Position numbers and translations under genes: made by a program
In this document: piece after piece, positions 46,981 through 55,876 of the stretch
How the letters are laid out: the number at the start of each line of letters is the position of its first letter
How positions within the stretch are numbered: position 1 is the first letter of the stretch
Source of the DNA: Lysobacter gummosus
GTDB taxonomy: Bacteria; Pseudomonadota; Gammaproteobacteria; Xanthomonadales; Xanthomonadaceae
NCBI RefSeq assembly: GCF_001442805.1
Contig: NZ_CP011131.1
Coordinates: forward strand, 5,146,001 to 5,210,000
DNA: 64,000 bases
Direction of reading: 5' to 3'
Notes under the pieces: generated by a model
The model's database searches: none
Seen by the model: only the letters and a program-made list of their open reading frames with translations
What the model was told of the DNA's origin: nothing

Positions 46981-47919
46981 ATGAACGACTTCGACACCTC
47001 CGCTCAAAGCACGCCCTCGCGTCCGCCGGACGCCTTGCCCACGTTCAAGAACGACGCTGCGCGCGACCGCTATCTGGCCGCTTACGACGCGGCCGTGCGC
47101 GACTGGCCGATCGCCTGCGAAGAACTCGATATCCCAAGCCGTTGGGGATCGACCCACGTCATCGTCAGCGGCCCGGTCGACGCGCCGCCGCTGGTGTTGC
47201 TGCCCAGTTTCGCCGGCACCGCCACCGCCTGGCGCCTCAATGTCGCCGGGCTGAGCGCGCACTACCGCACTTACGCGATCGATGTGATCGCGCAGCCGGG
47301 CAAGGGCTGGTCGCATCGGCGTTTGCGCGATCGCCGCGAGTACGCCGACTGGCTCGGCGAAGTGCTCGATGGCCTGGGCCTGTCGCGCGTATCGATCGTC
47401 GGCTGTTCGTTCGGCGGTTTCCTCGCCTTGAATCAAGCCTCGCTGACGCCGCAGCGGGTCGAGCGCGTGGTGATGATCAGCCCGGTCGGCAGCTTCGCTT
47501 CGCAATTGTGGAAGCTCACTTACTCGGCGCGGATCAAGCGGCCGCTGGTCAAACTCTGGCGCCGCCTGAGCGGCAGCAAGCGCGCGCCGGGCATGACCGA
47601 CCTGGGCGTGCGGCCGCCGCGCGACACGCTATGGGCCGCGCTGATGGCGACGACGATGATGCCGGCGTTCTCCGCGGTCGGCGTCATCAACCCGGCGGTG
47701 CTGAGCCGGCGCGAACTGCGCGCGATCCGCGCGCCGGCCTTGTTGCTGATCGGCGACGCGGAGCGGCTGTACGAACCGGCGGCGATGGCGCGATTGGCAC
47801 GCAAGCGCATGCCCGCGCTGGAAACGGCGGTCGTGGCCGATGCCGATCACGTCGCGGCGATGGCGCAGCCCGATGAGGTCAACGCGCGGATCCTGCGGTT
47901 CCTGCAACCGCGCGATTGA
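46981..47919 (+). CDS. Alpha/beta hydrolase
   Basis: A 312-residue hydrolase. LVLLPSFAGTATAWRLNVAGL is the oxyanion region, IVGCSFGGFLALN carries the nucleophile serine, LLIGDAERLYEP the acid position and DADHVAAM the histidine. No signal peptide. The substrate is unknown; the fold is common among esterases and lactonases. The ATG at 46981 is chosen because the preceding 33 bases in frame look like leader. It is convergent with the large TonB-dependent receptor gene, with a hairpin between them. Confidence 0.85.
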   Translation: MNDFDTSAQSTPSRPPDALPTFKNDAARDRYLAAYDAAVRDWPIACEELDIPSRWGSTHVIVSGPVDAPPLVLLPSFAGTATAWRLNVAGLSAHYRTYAIDVIAQPGKGWSHRRLRDRREYADWLGEVLDGLGLSRVSIVGCSFGGFLALNQASLTPQRVERVVMISPVGSFASQLWKLTYSARIKRPLVKLWRRLSGSKRAPGMTDLGVRPPRDTLWAALMATTMMPAFSAVGVINPAVLSRRELRAIRAPALLLIGDAERLYEPAAMARLARKRMPALETAVVADADHVAAMAQPDEVNARILRFLQPRD

Positions 47920-47922
47920 AGC

Positions 47923-47955
47923 GGCAACGCCGATGAGGATTTCATCGGCGCTGCC
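47923..47955. terminator. Stem-loop between hydrolase and receptor genes
   Basis: Core CGCCGATGA, loop GGATT, TCATCGGCG. The stem extends by GGCA/TGCC after one mismatch. It lies between convergent stop codons and is a good bidirectional terminator candidate, without a T-tract. Confidence 0.7.
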
Positions 47956-47979
47956 CGTGCGAGGCCTACGCGGCCCGGA

Positions 47980-50364
47980 TCAGTGCCAGTTGAGGTTGAG
48001 CGACACGCCGACCACGCGCGGCTCGTTGTAGACCGCGGCCATGTAGTTCTCGATCACGCCCTTGAGGTTCTTCTCGTTGGTGATGTTGCGCGCGAACAAG
48101 GCGACTTCGTACGCGCCGTAACCGCCGGTGTAGCCCACCTTCAGGCCGCCCTCGAAGTTGCCGCTGGCGTTGAATTCGGTCGAGTCGTACAGCACGAAGC
48201 TCGTGTAGCCCTGCTTGTTCCAGTCGGTGGACACGAACAAGGCGCCGCTGTCGCTGACCGGGATGTCGTAGCGCGCGCCCAGGTTGACGCTGTACTTGGG
48301 CGCGTTCGGCAGCGGGTTGCCGTTGATCTGCGCGAAGGTGTTCGCGCCGACCTTGATGGTCGGATCGTTGACGGTGCACACCACCGTGCCGTTGAGCGCG
48401 CATACCTGGGCGTAGACGCGGTCGTCCTCGATCTTGCTGCGCAGCAGGCTCACGCCGGCGGTCAGCGACAGGTTCGGGATCGGGCGCCAGTCCAGGTCGG
48501 CCTCGACGCCGTAGGCGCGCGCCTTGTCGGCGTTGAACAGCACGCCGTTGCCGTTGGAGTCGTTGCCGTTGAGCTGGATGTCATCGACGGTGTAGGTGAA
48601 GCCGGTGACGTTCAAGCGCAGGCGGTTGTCGAACAGGCTGCTCTTGATGCCCGCCTCCCACGACAGGATGGTTTCCGAATCGGCGGTGGTGAAATCGGCG
48701 TTGAACACCGCCGAGCGGCCCTGGATGGTCGGGCCGCGGAAGCCGCGCGCCACCTTGGCGTAGACGCTGAGATTCGGGTTGATTTCGTACATCGCGCTCA
48801 GGTCCCAGCTGGGCTGGGTGTCGGACATGCGCACATCGCGGCGGCCGGTGTAGGTAGACACGCCGGCCACGGTGTCGGCGGTCTTGAGCAGGCGCGTGCG
48901 CTTGCTGTCCTTGGTCTCGCGCAGGCCGGCGGTCAAGGTCAGCGCATCGGTGACCTTGTAGCTGAGCTGGCCGAACGCGGCCCACGAGGTATTGCTGTTG
49001 CGCAGACGCACCCAGTTGTTGGGATTGCGCGCCGCGCCCTGCAGGAACCAGGCGCGCTGATAGAAATCGGTGGTGTCGCGGCCGTCGAAATAGAACGCGC
49101 CGACCTGCCATTGCAGGGCGTCGTCGCCTTCGCTGGCCAGGCGGAATTCCTGCGTGAACTGGTCCAGATCGCGGACTTGCCCCATCGACTGGCCGAAGCC
49201 GTTGGGCACGCCGCGCACCGGATAATTCGCCGCGGCGCCGCCGTCGGTGTCGCCGCGGCTGTAGCCGGAGGTGGTTTCGTAGGCGCTGATCGAGGTCAGC
49301 GAAGCTTCGCCGAAGTTGTACGTGGCCTTGATCGAGCCGCCGTAGGTCTTGTACGCCTGCGGGTTGTTGCCGGCTTCGTCAAAAGCGACCTTGTCGCGCG
49401 GCACATCGACTTCATTCGAGCCCTTGACGATGGCATTGCGCAGGAACAGCGTCGAGGTGCCGGCGTAGTCGCGCGCGTGCGCCGAGGCCAGGACGGAGAA
49501 ATTCTCGCTCGGCGTCAGCAGCAGTTGCAGGCGCAGATTGCGGTCGTCGAAGCCGCCCATCGCGTCCTTCTTCGGCGTGACCGTGCCGTCGGCGCTGGCG
49601 CCGGTGAAGGTGTTGTCGACCCAGTCGTCGCGGTGCTGGTACAGCGCCGACACGCGGAACGACAGGATGTCGTTGATCGGGCCGCCGATGCCGCCGTCGA
49701 AGGACACGGTGTTGTAGCTGCCGTAGCTGGCCTGCATGCGGCCGCTGTAGTCCTGGCTCGGCTTGATGCTGTCGAACTTGATGATGCCGGCGGTGGTGTT
49801 GCGGCCGAACAGCGAGCCCTGCGGGCCGCGCAGCACTTCGACCTGATCCAGGTCGAAGACCGGATTGGATTTCAGCACGACATGTTCGAGCACGACATCG
49901 TCCTGGATGATCGACACCGGCTGCGAGGCGCCGAGGTAGAAATCGATATTGCCCAGGCCGCGGATGTAGAAGCGCGGGAAGATGCGCCCGGTGGTGGTTT
50001 CCGCGTACAGGCTGGGAACGCGGCCGGACAGGGCCAGCAGCGTGTCGTCGCCGCCGGCGGTCAGCGCGCGCATCGCATCGCCCTGCATTACGCCGACCGA
50101 GACCGGCACGTCCTGCAGGTTCTGCTCGCGGCGCTCGGCGGTCACGGTAACCGCGTCGAGCGAAGTCGCCGATTCGTGCGCCGCCGGCGCGGCGGCGGCC
50201 GGAGCCGGTGCGGCGTCCTGCTGGGCCGAGGCGGCGGTCGCGGCACAGACCAGCAACAGGCCGGCGCAGGCCCGGGCCAGCACGCTCCTGCGCGAAAGCG
50301 CCAGCAGCCGGCGGGAGTCGTCAACGCGGCTGCGCGGCGGCAGGCGTACTTCATGCAGATACAT
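47980..50364 (-). CDS. TonB-dependent outer-membrane receptor
   Basis: A 794-residue receptor. The N-terminus has an extended signal region ending near ASAQQDAAP, a TonB-box-like TSLDAVTVTAERREQ, a plug domain (NLQDVPVSVGVMQGDAM, then RFYIRGLGNIDFYLG and VEVLRGPQGSLFGRNTTAGII) and a 22-strand barrel ending in NLNWH with an aromatic-proximal C-terminus. The plug type is that of receptors annotated for siderophores, pigments or plant-derived compounds. No periplasmic transporter gene is adjacent. The ATG at 50364 (MYLHEVRLPP) is used. The ligand is unknown. Confidence 0.93.
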   Translation of the reverse strand: MYLHEVRLPPRSRVDDSRRLLALSRRSVLARACAGLLLVCAATAASAQQDAAPAPAAAAPAAHESATSLDAVTVTAERREQNLQDVPVSVGVMQGDAMRALTAGGDDTLLALSGRVPSLYAETTTGRIFPRFYIRGLGNIDFYLGASQPVSIIQDDVVLEHVVLKSNPVFDLDQVEVLRGPQGSLFGRNTTAGIIKFDSIKPSQDYSGRMQASYGSYNTVSFDGGIGGPINDILSFRVSALYQHRDDWVDNTFTGASADGTVTPKKDAMGGFDDRNLRLQLLLTPSENFSVLASAHARDYAGTSTLFLRNAIVKGSNEVDVPRDKVAFDEAGNNPQAYKTYGGSIKATYNFGEASLTSISAYETTSGYSRGDTDGGAAANYPVRGVPNGFGQSMGQVRDLDQFTQEFRLASEGDDALQWQVGAFYFDGRDTTDFYQRAWFLQGAARNPNNWVRLRNSNTSWAAFGQLSYKVTDALTLTAGLRETKDSKRTRLLKTADTVAGVSTYTGRRDVRMSDTQPSWDLSAMYEINPNLSVYAKVARGFRGPTIQGRSAVFNADFTTADSETILSWEAGIKSSLFDNRLRLNVTGFTYTVDDIQLNGNDSNGNGVLFNADKARAYGVEADLDWRPIPNLSLTAGVSLLRSKIEDDRVYAQVCALNGTVVCTVNDPTIKVGANTFAQINGNPLPNAPKYSVNLGARYDIPVSDSGALFVSTDWNKQGYTSFVLYDSTEFNASGNFEGGLKVGYTGGYGAYEVALFARNITNEKNLKGVIENYMAAVYNEPRVVGVSLNLNWH

Positions 50365-50794
50365 CGTGGGAAATCCTTGGCTGGCGCTGAGGTGCAATGC
50401 GTTCGGCTCGCGCAGGGCCGATGGCAGCGTGGCGGACGTTTCCGCGTCGCGGCACGGTATGTCACAAGTGTTGCACGCCGGTTGCATATCGGCGCGTCTG
50501 CGACGGCGCGCTCGCTGTCGCTGCGCGCGGGCGATGGCGGCTCCGGGGGCGGAGGCGCTGTGCTGGTAAAAACACGCGAATCCGCGCCGGCGAAGGCTTT
50601 GAGCGAGATGAGCAGCGAAGGGGCGACGATGGCCGGCCCGCTCACTCGCATCCGGCGAGCGCCGCCGGATGCGGCGGCGCTGCAAGACGGGCGATGGCCA
50701 GCCGCCAAAGCCCGCACACACGGCCGGCGCTGCGCCGGCTCGGCGGGCGTCGCTGCACTCATGCAGCGAGCCCGGGACGACGCTGGCGCAACGA
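50365..50794. other. Intergenic region, 430 bases, with a hairpin
   Basis: Upstream of the receptor gene. It contains a perfect hairpin GCATCCGGCG, five-base loop, CGCCGGATGC (50648-50672), which could end the leftward lipoprotein transcript from 50795. No gene is seen. The 180 bases next to the receptor start presumably carry its promoter, but I could not pick a clear -35/-10 pair or Fur box. Confidence 0.5.
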
Positions 50795-52339
50795 TCAGGG
50801 ACAGGTGTAGGTGTCGCTGGCCTGGGGTCGATACGCGGTCCACATCGCGTCGGCGAAGTCGTTGGCGTAGTAACCGCCGTCGCGACCGGTGCCGTGTGCG
50901 GCCGGCCAGCGTCCGATTCCGTCGGCCGGATTATTGTCGGCCGCGCCGCTGCCGCCAGGCTGGTACGGATCGGGCTGGGTCCACACGCCGTGCTGCACCC
51001 AGCGATCGGCGTAGCGCAGGATGCGGTCGTCGGTCCAGATGCAGCGCAAGGCCGGCAGCAGCCGCAGCGCCAGCGCGGTGGCCTTGTAGGCCTTGGCCGT
51101 GCAGCAGAACTGGTAGTAGTCGCCCGGCTGCTGGCCGCCGTCGATATAGCCGTAGGGGTCGCGGCAATCGCGCGAGTTGGTGCCGTGGATCTGGTTTTCC
51201 CAGTAATCCTCCGCCGAACACGGGCTGCCGAACAGCACGACGCCGGAACCGGCGCCGACCGACAGCTGATCGTCTTCCTGATACGTCCCGCCCTGGAAAT
51301 CGCGCACGCGCTTGCTCAGCGCCGCGTCGTCGAGCAGCAGCGCCGACATCGCCAGCACCAGCTTGCGGCCATGGCGATGACCGCCGTCGGCGTTGAAGTG
51401 CAACCCGCCCTGCATGGCGGCTTCGAGGTCGATGCCGTACTGGACCAGATTGATCGCCAGCTGCCGGCGTTCCAGCGGATCGCCGTCGATCATCAGGCGC
51501 AGCGAGGCCACCGAGGTGTCCATCGCGATCGCCGCCCCGTAGTCGGGCATGTTGAGCGTGGGATGGATCTGATCGGCCTGCCAGCCCAGCTGATGATCCA
51601 GCTGCACGCGGGCGAAGCGATCGGACAGCGAACGCAGGCTGGGCATGTCGGGCAGGCCGGTCAACGCCGGCAACCGGTCCATGCGCAGGCGGCTGACCGG
51701 ATACAGCGGCTTGATGCGGCCGAAGTACGGCGGACGGAACACATCGCGGCCGCCACCGGGCGGAACCGCGGCCAGCACTGTCAGCACCACCGCGGTCTGC
51801 AGCGCGGTCTTGTCGTTGCCGGCAAGCGAAACCGCCTTGACGATGGATTGATCGGGCGCGGCCGAATACGGCAGCGCCGGCACGCGCGCGGCGTCGTAAC
51901 CGCCGGCGTCCTTGTCGAAGCCGTGGCGGTCGATCCTGGACGGATTGACCTCGAAGCCGTTGTGGCCGCTGGCGAAGGCCGGGCTGATCGAGGTCACCTT
52001 GACCTTGCCCGCGCTGCCATCGACCGGGGTGACCCAATAGTCGCCGTTGGCGAACTGGCCGCAGGGATACGCGCGGTCCAGGGTGAAGGTGACGCCGTAT
52101 TGCTGCACTTGCGAACAGGTGGCCACCGCTACGGCGCGCGCGGTGCCGGCCTGGACCGGCGCGGCGCCGACAGCGCCCGCCGATGCGGCCGCGGGCGTGG
52201 CGACGGCGGTCTGCGCCGAGGCGGACGCGGCCCGCTCGGACGAAGACGGAACCGCGGCGGAGTCGAGCTCCCACTTCGGGCACCCGGCCAGCGCCAGCAC
52301 GCCCATCAACAAGGCCGCGCGCGTCAGCAGCGGGCGCAT
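50795..52339 (-). CDS. Large lipoprotein of unknown function, possible (alpha/alpha)-toroid enzyme
   Basis: A 514-residue protein with a lipobox (GVLALAGC) followed by an alanine/serine-rich linker of about 50 residues. The mature region has several paired cysteines (CSQV, PCGQF, PCSAED, DCRD, QFCCTA) and histidine/aspartate-rich stretches such as MQGGLHFNADGGHRHGRKL and a C-terminal GRDGGYYANDFADAMW. Helix-rich patterns recall lyases and hydrolases of the alpha/alpha-toroid fold, but I recognise no family. It lies upstream of the TonB receptor on the same strand, so a role in handling its ligand is possible. Confidence 0.75.
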   Translation of the reverse strand: MRPLLTRAALLMGVLALAGCPKWELDSAAVPSSSERAASASAQTAVATPAAASAGAVGAAPVQAGTARAVAVATCSQVQQYGVTFTLDRAYPCGQFANGDYWVTPVDGSAGKVKVTSISPAFASGHNGFEVNPSRIDRHGFDKDAGGYDAARVPALPYSAAPDQSIVKAVSLAGNDKTALQTAVVLTVLAAVPPGGGRDVFRPPYFGRIKPLYPVSRLRMDRLPALTGLPDMPSLRSLSDRFARVQLDHQLGWQADQIHPTLNMPDYGAAIAMDTSVASLRLMIDGDPLERRQLAINLVQYGIDLEAAMQGGLHFNADGGHRHGRKLVLAMSALLLDDAALSKRVRDFQGGTYQEDDQLSVGAGSGVVLFGSPCSAEDYWENQIHGTNSRDCRDPYGYIDGGQQPGDYYQFCCTAKAYKATALALRLLPALRCIWTDDRILRYADRWVQHGVWTQPDPYQPGGSGAADNNPADGIGRWPAAHGTGRDGGYYANDFADAMWTAYRPQASDTYTCP

Positions 52340-52674
52340 GCCCGGGCCTGACTCGCGCAGCGATACATCGATGATTCTTCTCACAGCGGTTCTCCCATCG
52401 CGACAATCGCGGCGGCCATGGTGCACGCGCGCCGCGGCGCAAGTTGCGAGCAACTTTCGGAACCGCGGCCGCTCATGCAGTTTCGATAAATTTCGCTGGG
52501 CGAGTGTGTTCCTTGGCGATTTCGGTCACGGTTCCAGGCCGGTTTTTCCTTCGTGCGCGCGCCGCCCGGGCGCGCGGCGCGGACATGGATGCGCCCTGGG
52601 CGCGCCTGTCAACGTACTTACCGGCGACATCGGCCTGCTCTATGCTTCCGCCCCACCCCAAAGGAGCGAGCACC
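52340..52674. other. Intergenic region, 335 bases
   Basis: Between divergent genes. Apart from the AAGGAG ribosome site at 52661-52666 for the next gene, I see no gene, operator or structured RNA. Confidence 0.5.
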
Positions 52675-52899
52675 GTGGATCTGGAAACGATTGGAGCGGT
52701 TTTTCAAACCGACGACGTGCAGGAAGTCAACAAGCGCCTGGAAGACAGCTGGGTGATCATCGCGGTCGCCACCGGTACGCGCGCCGACGGCCAGCCGTGG
52801 ATCCTGTACTCGCTGGGCGAGCAGTACGAGGACGAAGAAGACGAGGACGAAGAGGATGAAGAAGAAGGCGACGAGGAAGAGGAAGAAGATTCCGAGTAA
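52675..52899 (+). CDS. Small protein with a polyacidic C-terminal tail
   Basis: A 74-residue protein starting at a GTG with AAGGAG eight bases upstream. Residues 1-50 form a compact domain (VDLETIGAVFQTDDVQEVNK, WVIIAVATG, WILYSLGEQY) distantly like short DUF1737-type folds. The last 25 residues are almost only aspartate and glutamate, encoded by GAA/GAC/GAG repeats. Such tails occur in DNA mimics, histone-like chaperones and metal-binding proteins. No partner gene is evident. The function is unknown. Confidence 0.7.
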   Translation: MDLETIGAVFQTDDVQEVNKRLEDSWVIIAVATGTRADGQPWILYSLGEQYEDEEDEDEEDEEEGDEEEEEDSE

Positions 52900-52977
52900 G
52901 CCCGGCGCAGATCGCGCTTCGAACTTCGTTTGAGCGCCGTGGAGGGCGCCGAATGCCCTCCGCGGTCGCGCGCATCG

Positions 52978-53376
52978 TCAGGCGCTGGCCCGCCGCACGC
53001 CCCAGCGCATGCCGAGCCAGCCTTGCAGCGGCAGGCCCAGCACCAGGCCGGCATTGAACCAGCGCGGGAAATCACCGCCTAGCTGCACCACCGCGTAGAC
53101 GGTGACGAGCGCTACCAACCCCAGGCACGCCAGCGCATGCCCGCGCGCAGCCGCCGCAGCGCAACGCGCCGCCGTCGCGATCGCGGCGATACCGCCGGCG
53201 ATCGTCCAGGCCAGATCCCAGCCCAGGCGCGCATTGCCTCCCGGCGCCAGTCCCAGCCAACGCGCCACCTCGCCGCCGGCCAGATTGACCAGCACCAGCA
53301 CGGCCGCCGCCGCGACCATCGCCAGCAGCGAGCGCAGGATCAGGCGCATGGGGTTTCGCGGGACAGTCGATTTCAT
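52978..53376 (-). CDS. Small four-helix membrane protein
   Basis: A 132-residue hydrophobic protein with four predicted membrane helices (about 11-33, 45-68, 75-97 and 103-125). It begins MKSTVPRNPMRLILRSLL, with basic residues before the first helix, and ends in a basic tail. I recognise no family. A nearby start at the second methionine is possible. Confidence 0.65.
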   Translation of the reverse strand: MKSTVPRNPMRLILRSLLAMVAAAAVLVLVNLAGGEVARWLGLAPGGNARLGWDLAWTIAGGIAAIATAARCAAAAARGHALACLGLVALVTVYAVVQLGGDFPRWFNAGLVLGLPLQGWLGMRWGVRRASA

Positions 53377-53425
53377 AAGAGCTTGTTCGAAGCCTGTGCT
53401 TGGGTGCGGAGCGTCTTGTTTGTCT

Positions 53426-53469
53426 CGTCATTCCCGCGAACGCGGGAATGACGGGGCTTTGAAAGCCCC
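53426..53469. repeat. REP-like palindrome plus second hairpin
   Basis: CGTCATTCCCGCG, AA, CGCGGGAATGACG: 13-bp perfect arms (53426-53453). It is followed at once by GGGGCTT / AAGCCCC (53453-53469). The first palindrome is a well-known kind of dispersed extragenic element in gamma-proteobacteria. It lies in the 445-base gap 53377-53821, which otherwise shows no gene. Confidence 0.85.
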
Positions 53470-53821
53470 GCCGCCGCTCGTTCGCGTTTTCCGCCGCAGC
53501 CGTCGCGGCAAGACCGACAAGCACCGAGGCTTGCGATGTCCTGTCGCGCCACGACGCCGATAGTACAGCGCCTGGTTCGACACGATCGCCTGCGTTCGCA
53601 CCAACGAACCCCGCTTTCGTCGCCCTCACCCCGGCTTCGTCGCGTGCGCATTGCGGCCGCACGCGGCCCGGCGGTATCCGTTGTGTACGCAGTTCTTCAA
53701 GCGCGACCTCATACGGGCGCTGCGCCACCTGCATCGTCGCCGGCTGTCGCCGCCGGCATGCGGGGCGGATGCGCTCGCCTCGAATTCGCGCCCGACTCGC
53801 TACGCCTACCGGGACAGTCCA

Positions 53822-54169
53822 ATGCACAGAAGATTCGTACTCGCGCTCGCCGCGACGCTGTTGGCAATGCCGGCGCAGGCCGCGCCGTCGTCGATGTCCG
53901 ATCGGCGCATCGTGGAGGATATCGCCAGCGATGCCGGCATCACGCCGTGTCAGGTGCGGCAGGCGCTGGCCGAGCAGTTCCCCATCGCCGCGGAGCAATA
54001 CGGCATGCATCCGTCGGCGCGCGGACGCATCGCCCGTTTGGTCCGGGAACACCACGACGCGCAGCGGGCCGAGATATCCGCAGGTTCGACGCGGCCGGAC
54101 AGTTGCGCCGGGCACGACGCAGCGCCGGACGCGGTCGATCGCAGCCGCGGCGATTCACGCGGCCACTAG
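53822..54169 (+). CDS. Small secreted hypothetical protein
   Basis: A 115-residue protein with a clear signal peptide (MHRRFVLALAATLLAMPAQA). The mature part (SSMSDRRIVEDIASDAGITP, then QVRQALAEQFPIAAEQYGMHPSARGR) is helical, and the end is polar and low in complexity. No family recognised. It stands alone between the REP element and the convergent lipase gene. Confidence 0.6.
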   Translation: MHRRFVLALAATLLAMPAQAAPSSMSDRRIVEDIASDAGITPCQVRQALAEQFPIAAEQYGMHPSARGRIARLVREHHDAQRAEISAGSTRPDSCAGHDAAPDAVDRSRGDSRGH

Positions 54170-54235
54170 CGGCGCGCCGATGCAGGACGATCACGCTGGA
54201 TTCCCGCGAACCCAGCGCGATCGCAACCGGTCGCC

Positions 54236-55558
54236 TCAAGGCGCGGGAATCGGGTCCAGCGGATTGCCCGGCGCGATGTTCGCGCAGTTCTGCGGCGCGG
54301 CGCGACCGGCGAAACGGTCGTTGACCCACACCAGCGTCTCGGGAATCCATGCCGCGGCGGCGCCGACATGGCTCAGCAGTTCGCTCTGGCCGTACTGCAC
54401 CTTGACGCCGCGCGCACAGTAGTCGCGAGCCAGCGTGCGCACGTCGCCGGCGATCATGACGCCGTCGCCGCGGCCGATGCCCGGCTTGTTGCCGAGGGTT
54501 CCCTCGAGTTCGCCGCCGGCGCCCTGGCGGATCAGCAACGGCGCCGACGGCGTGCCGCCCGTGCCCATGATCAAGTCGTTCGCCAGTTCCACGAACACCG
54601 GGATGCGCTCTGGCGTGGCGTATTCGGGCTTGGCGATCGAGGCCCAGGTCAGTCCCGGGTATTGCGCCAGCACGTTGATGATCGAGGCCTTCTGCAAGCG
54701 TTCGCTGAGCTGTTTGCCGTAGTCGTTGAGGTAGGGCGTGAGATCGACCTGGAACGAACGCGACACGCCGACGATGGCCATCGGCATGATCCCCGCCCAC
54801 ACTGCGCTGCCGTCGACGTAATGCAGGTTGTGCGCCGGATGCACCAGCACCCCGCCCATCGACGAGCCAACGATGCGCCGGTCGATGTCGGGCGCGTAGG
54901 ACGGCGCCAGCTCGGCCGCCCACTCGGTGGCGATCGCGCCGCCGGAGTAACCGACCAGCGCGACCTTGGTGTCGCCGGCCAGGCCTACCGCGGGCGAATT
55001 GAAGGTGGCGCGCACCGAGTCCAACGTGTTCATGCCGTACTCGCGCCCGGCGGCGAAATTCGCGCGCTGGCCCTGGGTGTCGGAGATCACGATGCTGTAG
55101 CCCTGCGACAGGAACGGCGCGATCAGCGCCGTCTCGACATTCAGAATCAACCCGCCCAGGGTCAATCCGCCGGAGATCGCATACGACGGCTCGTCGTCGG
55201 GATTGAGCGAGTCGTAGAAGGATTGGTACGAAATCAGTTTCTGCCGGCCGAGCGCGAACACCGGCTGGATCACCGAGGTGACGTTGACGGTCGGCTGCCC
55301 GAGTTGTCCGGTCGAGCGATACAACAGCTGCGTGGTCTTGATCGGCAGCGCGAAACCGACCACGTGGTACGGAACGGTGCGCGTCTTCAACACCGTGCCG
55401 GGCGCGATGTTCTCCAGCGGCGTGTCGCCGGTGTACTGATAGAACGGATCGTCGCCCGGCGCCAGCCTGGCTTGCGCCGAACCGGCCGCGCCCGCGATCG
55501 CCAGCGATGCAGCCATCAGGGCGGCGCGGCGGCGGTTCGTGTGTTTCGTCTCGGACAT
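54236..55558 (-). CDS. Secreted lipase of the LIP (secretory lipase) family
   Basis: A 440-residue protein with a signal peptide (RRRAALMAASLAIAGAAGSAQA; possibly exported by Tat through the RRR start). It has the alpha/beta hydrolase features of the secretory lipase family first known from Candida: YRSTGQLGQPTVNVTSVIQP, ISDTQGQRANFAAGREYG, the nucleophile in VALVGYSGGAIATEW and a C-terminal GQSELLSHVGAA with the catalytic histidine. It should hydrolyse triacylglycerols or related esters outside the cell. It is a single-gene unit. Confidence 0.88.
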   Translation of the reverse strand: MSETKHTNRRRAALMAASLAIAGAAGSAQARLAPGDDPFYQYTGDTPLENIAPGTVLKTRTVPYHVVGFALPIKTTQLLYRSTGQLGQPTVNVTSVIQPVFALGRQKLISYQSFYDSLNPDDEPSYAISGGLTLGGLILNVETALIAPFLSQGYSIVISDTQGQRANFAAGREYGMNTLDSVRATFNSPAVGLAGDTKVALVGYSGGAIATEWAAELAPSYAPDIDRRIVGSSMGGVLVHPAHNLHYVDGSAVWAGIMPMAIVGVSRSFQVDLTPYLNDYGKQLSERLQKASIINVLAQYPGLTWASIAKPEYATPERIPVFVELANDLIMGTGGTPSAPLLIRQGAGGELEGTLGNKPGIGRGDGVMIAGDVRTLARDYCARGVKVQYGQSELLSHVGAAAAWIPETLVWVNDRFAGRAAPQNCANIAPGNPLDPIPAP

Positions 55559-55876
55559 TTCGTGCTCCCGGATTGGGGGTATCGACAGGACGCCGTGCCG
55601 GCATCGGCGCGGACGGTAACGCGGCGAAGGTCGCCAGCGCGCGTGGTTCGATCAAGCCGCAATGCACCATGCAGATGAACATGTCTTCGAACGTTCAGCT
55701 ACGCAGCAGCGCGATCGCGGTGTCGGCGATCGCGGCGATTGCGATGGCTCTTGAGTACAGACGCGGCCGACCGTAAAACCCGAACGCGCAGGGCATGCCG
55801 CGAACGCGGAAAGAATCGAATTTCGATTCAGGCAATTCAGCGCGCCCGAACGACGCGCATTGCCATCGCCGCCTCG
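55559..55876. other. Intergenic region, 318 bases
   Basis: Upstream of the lipase gene and downstream of the NAD epimerase gene, both leftward. The lipase promoter should lie here, but no clear boxes were found. No gene is seen. Confidence 0.5.

Noticed and set aside
47983..51396. An 1137-codon open frame on the plus strand.
   Set aside because: Antisense shadow of the TonB receptor and lipoprotein genes, without any recognisable domain.
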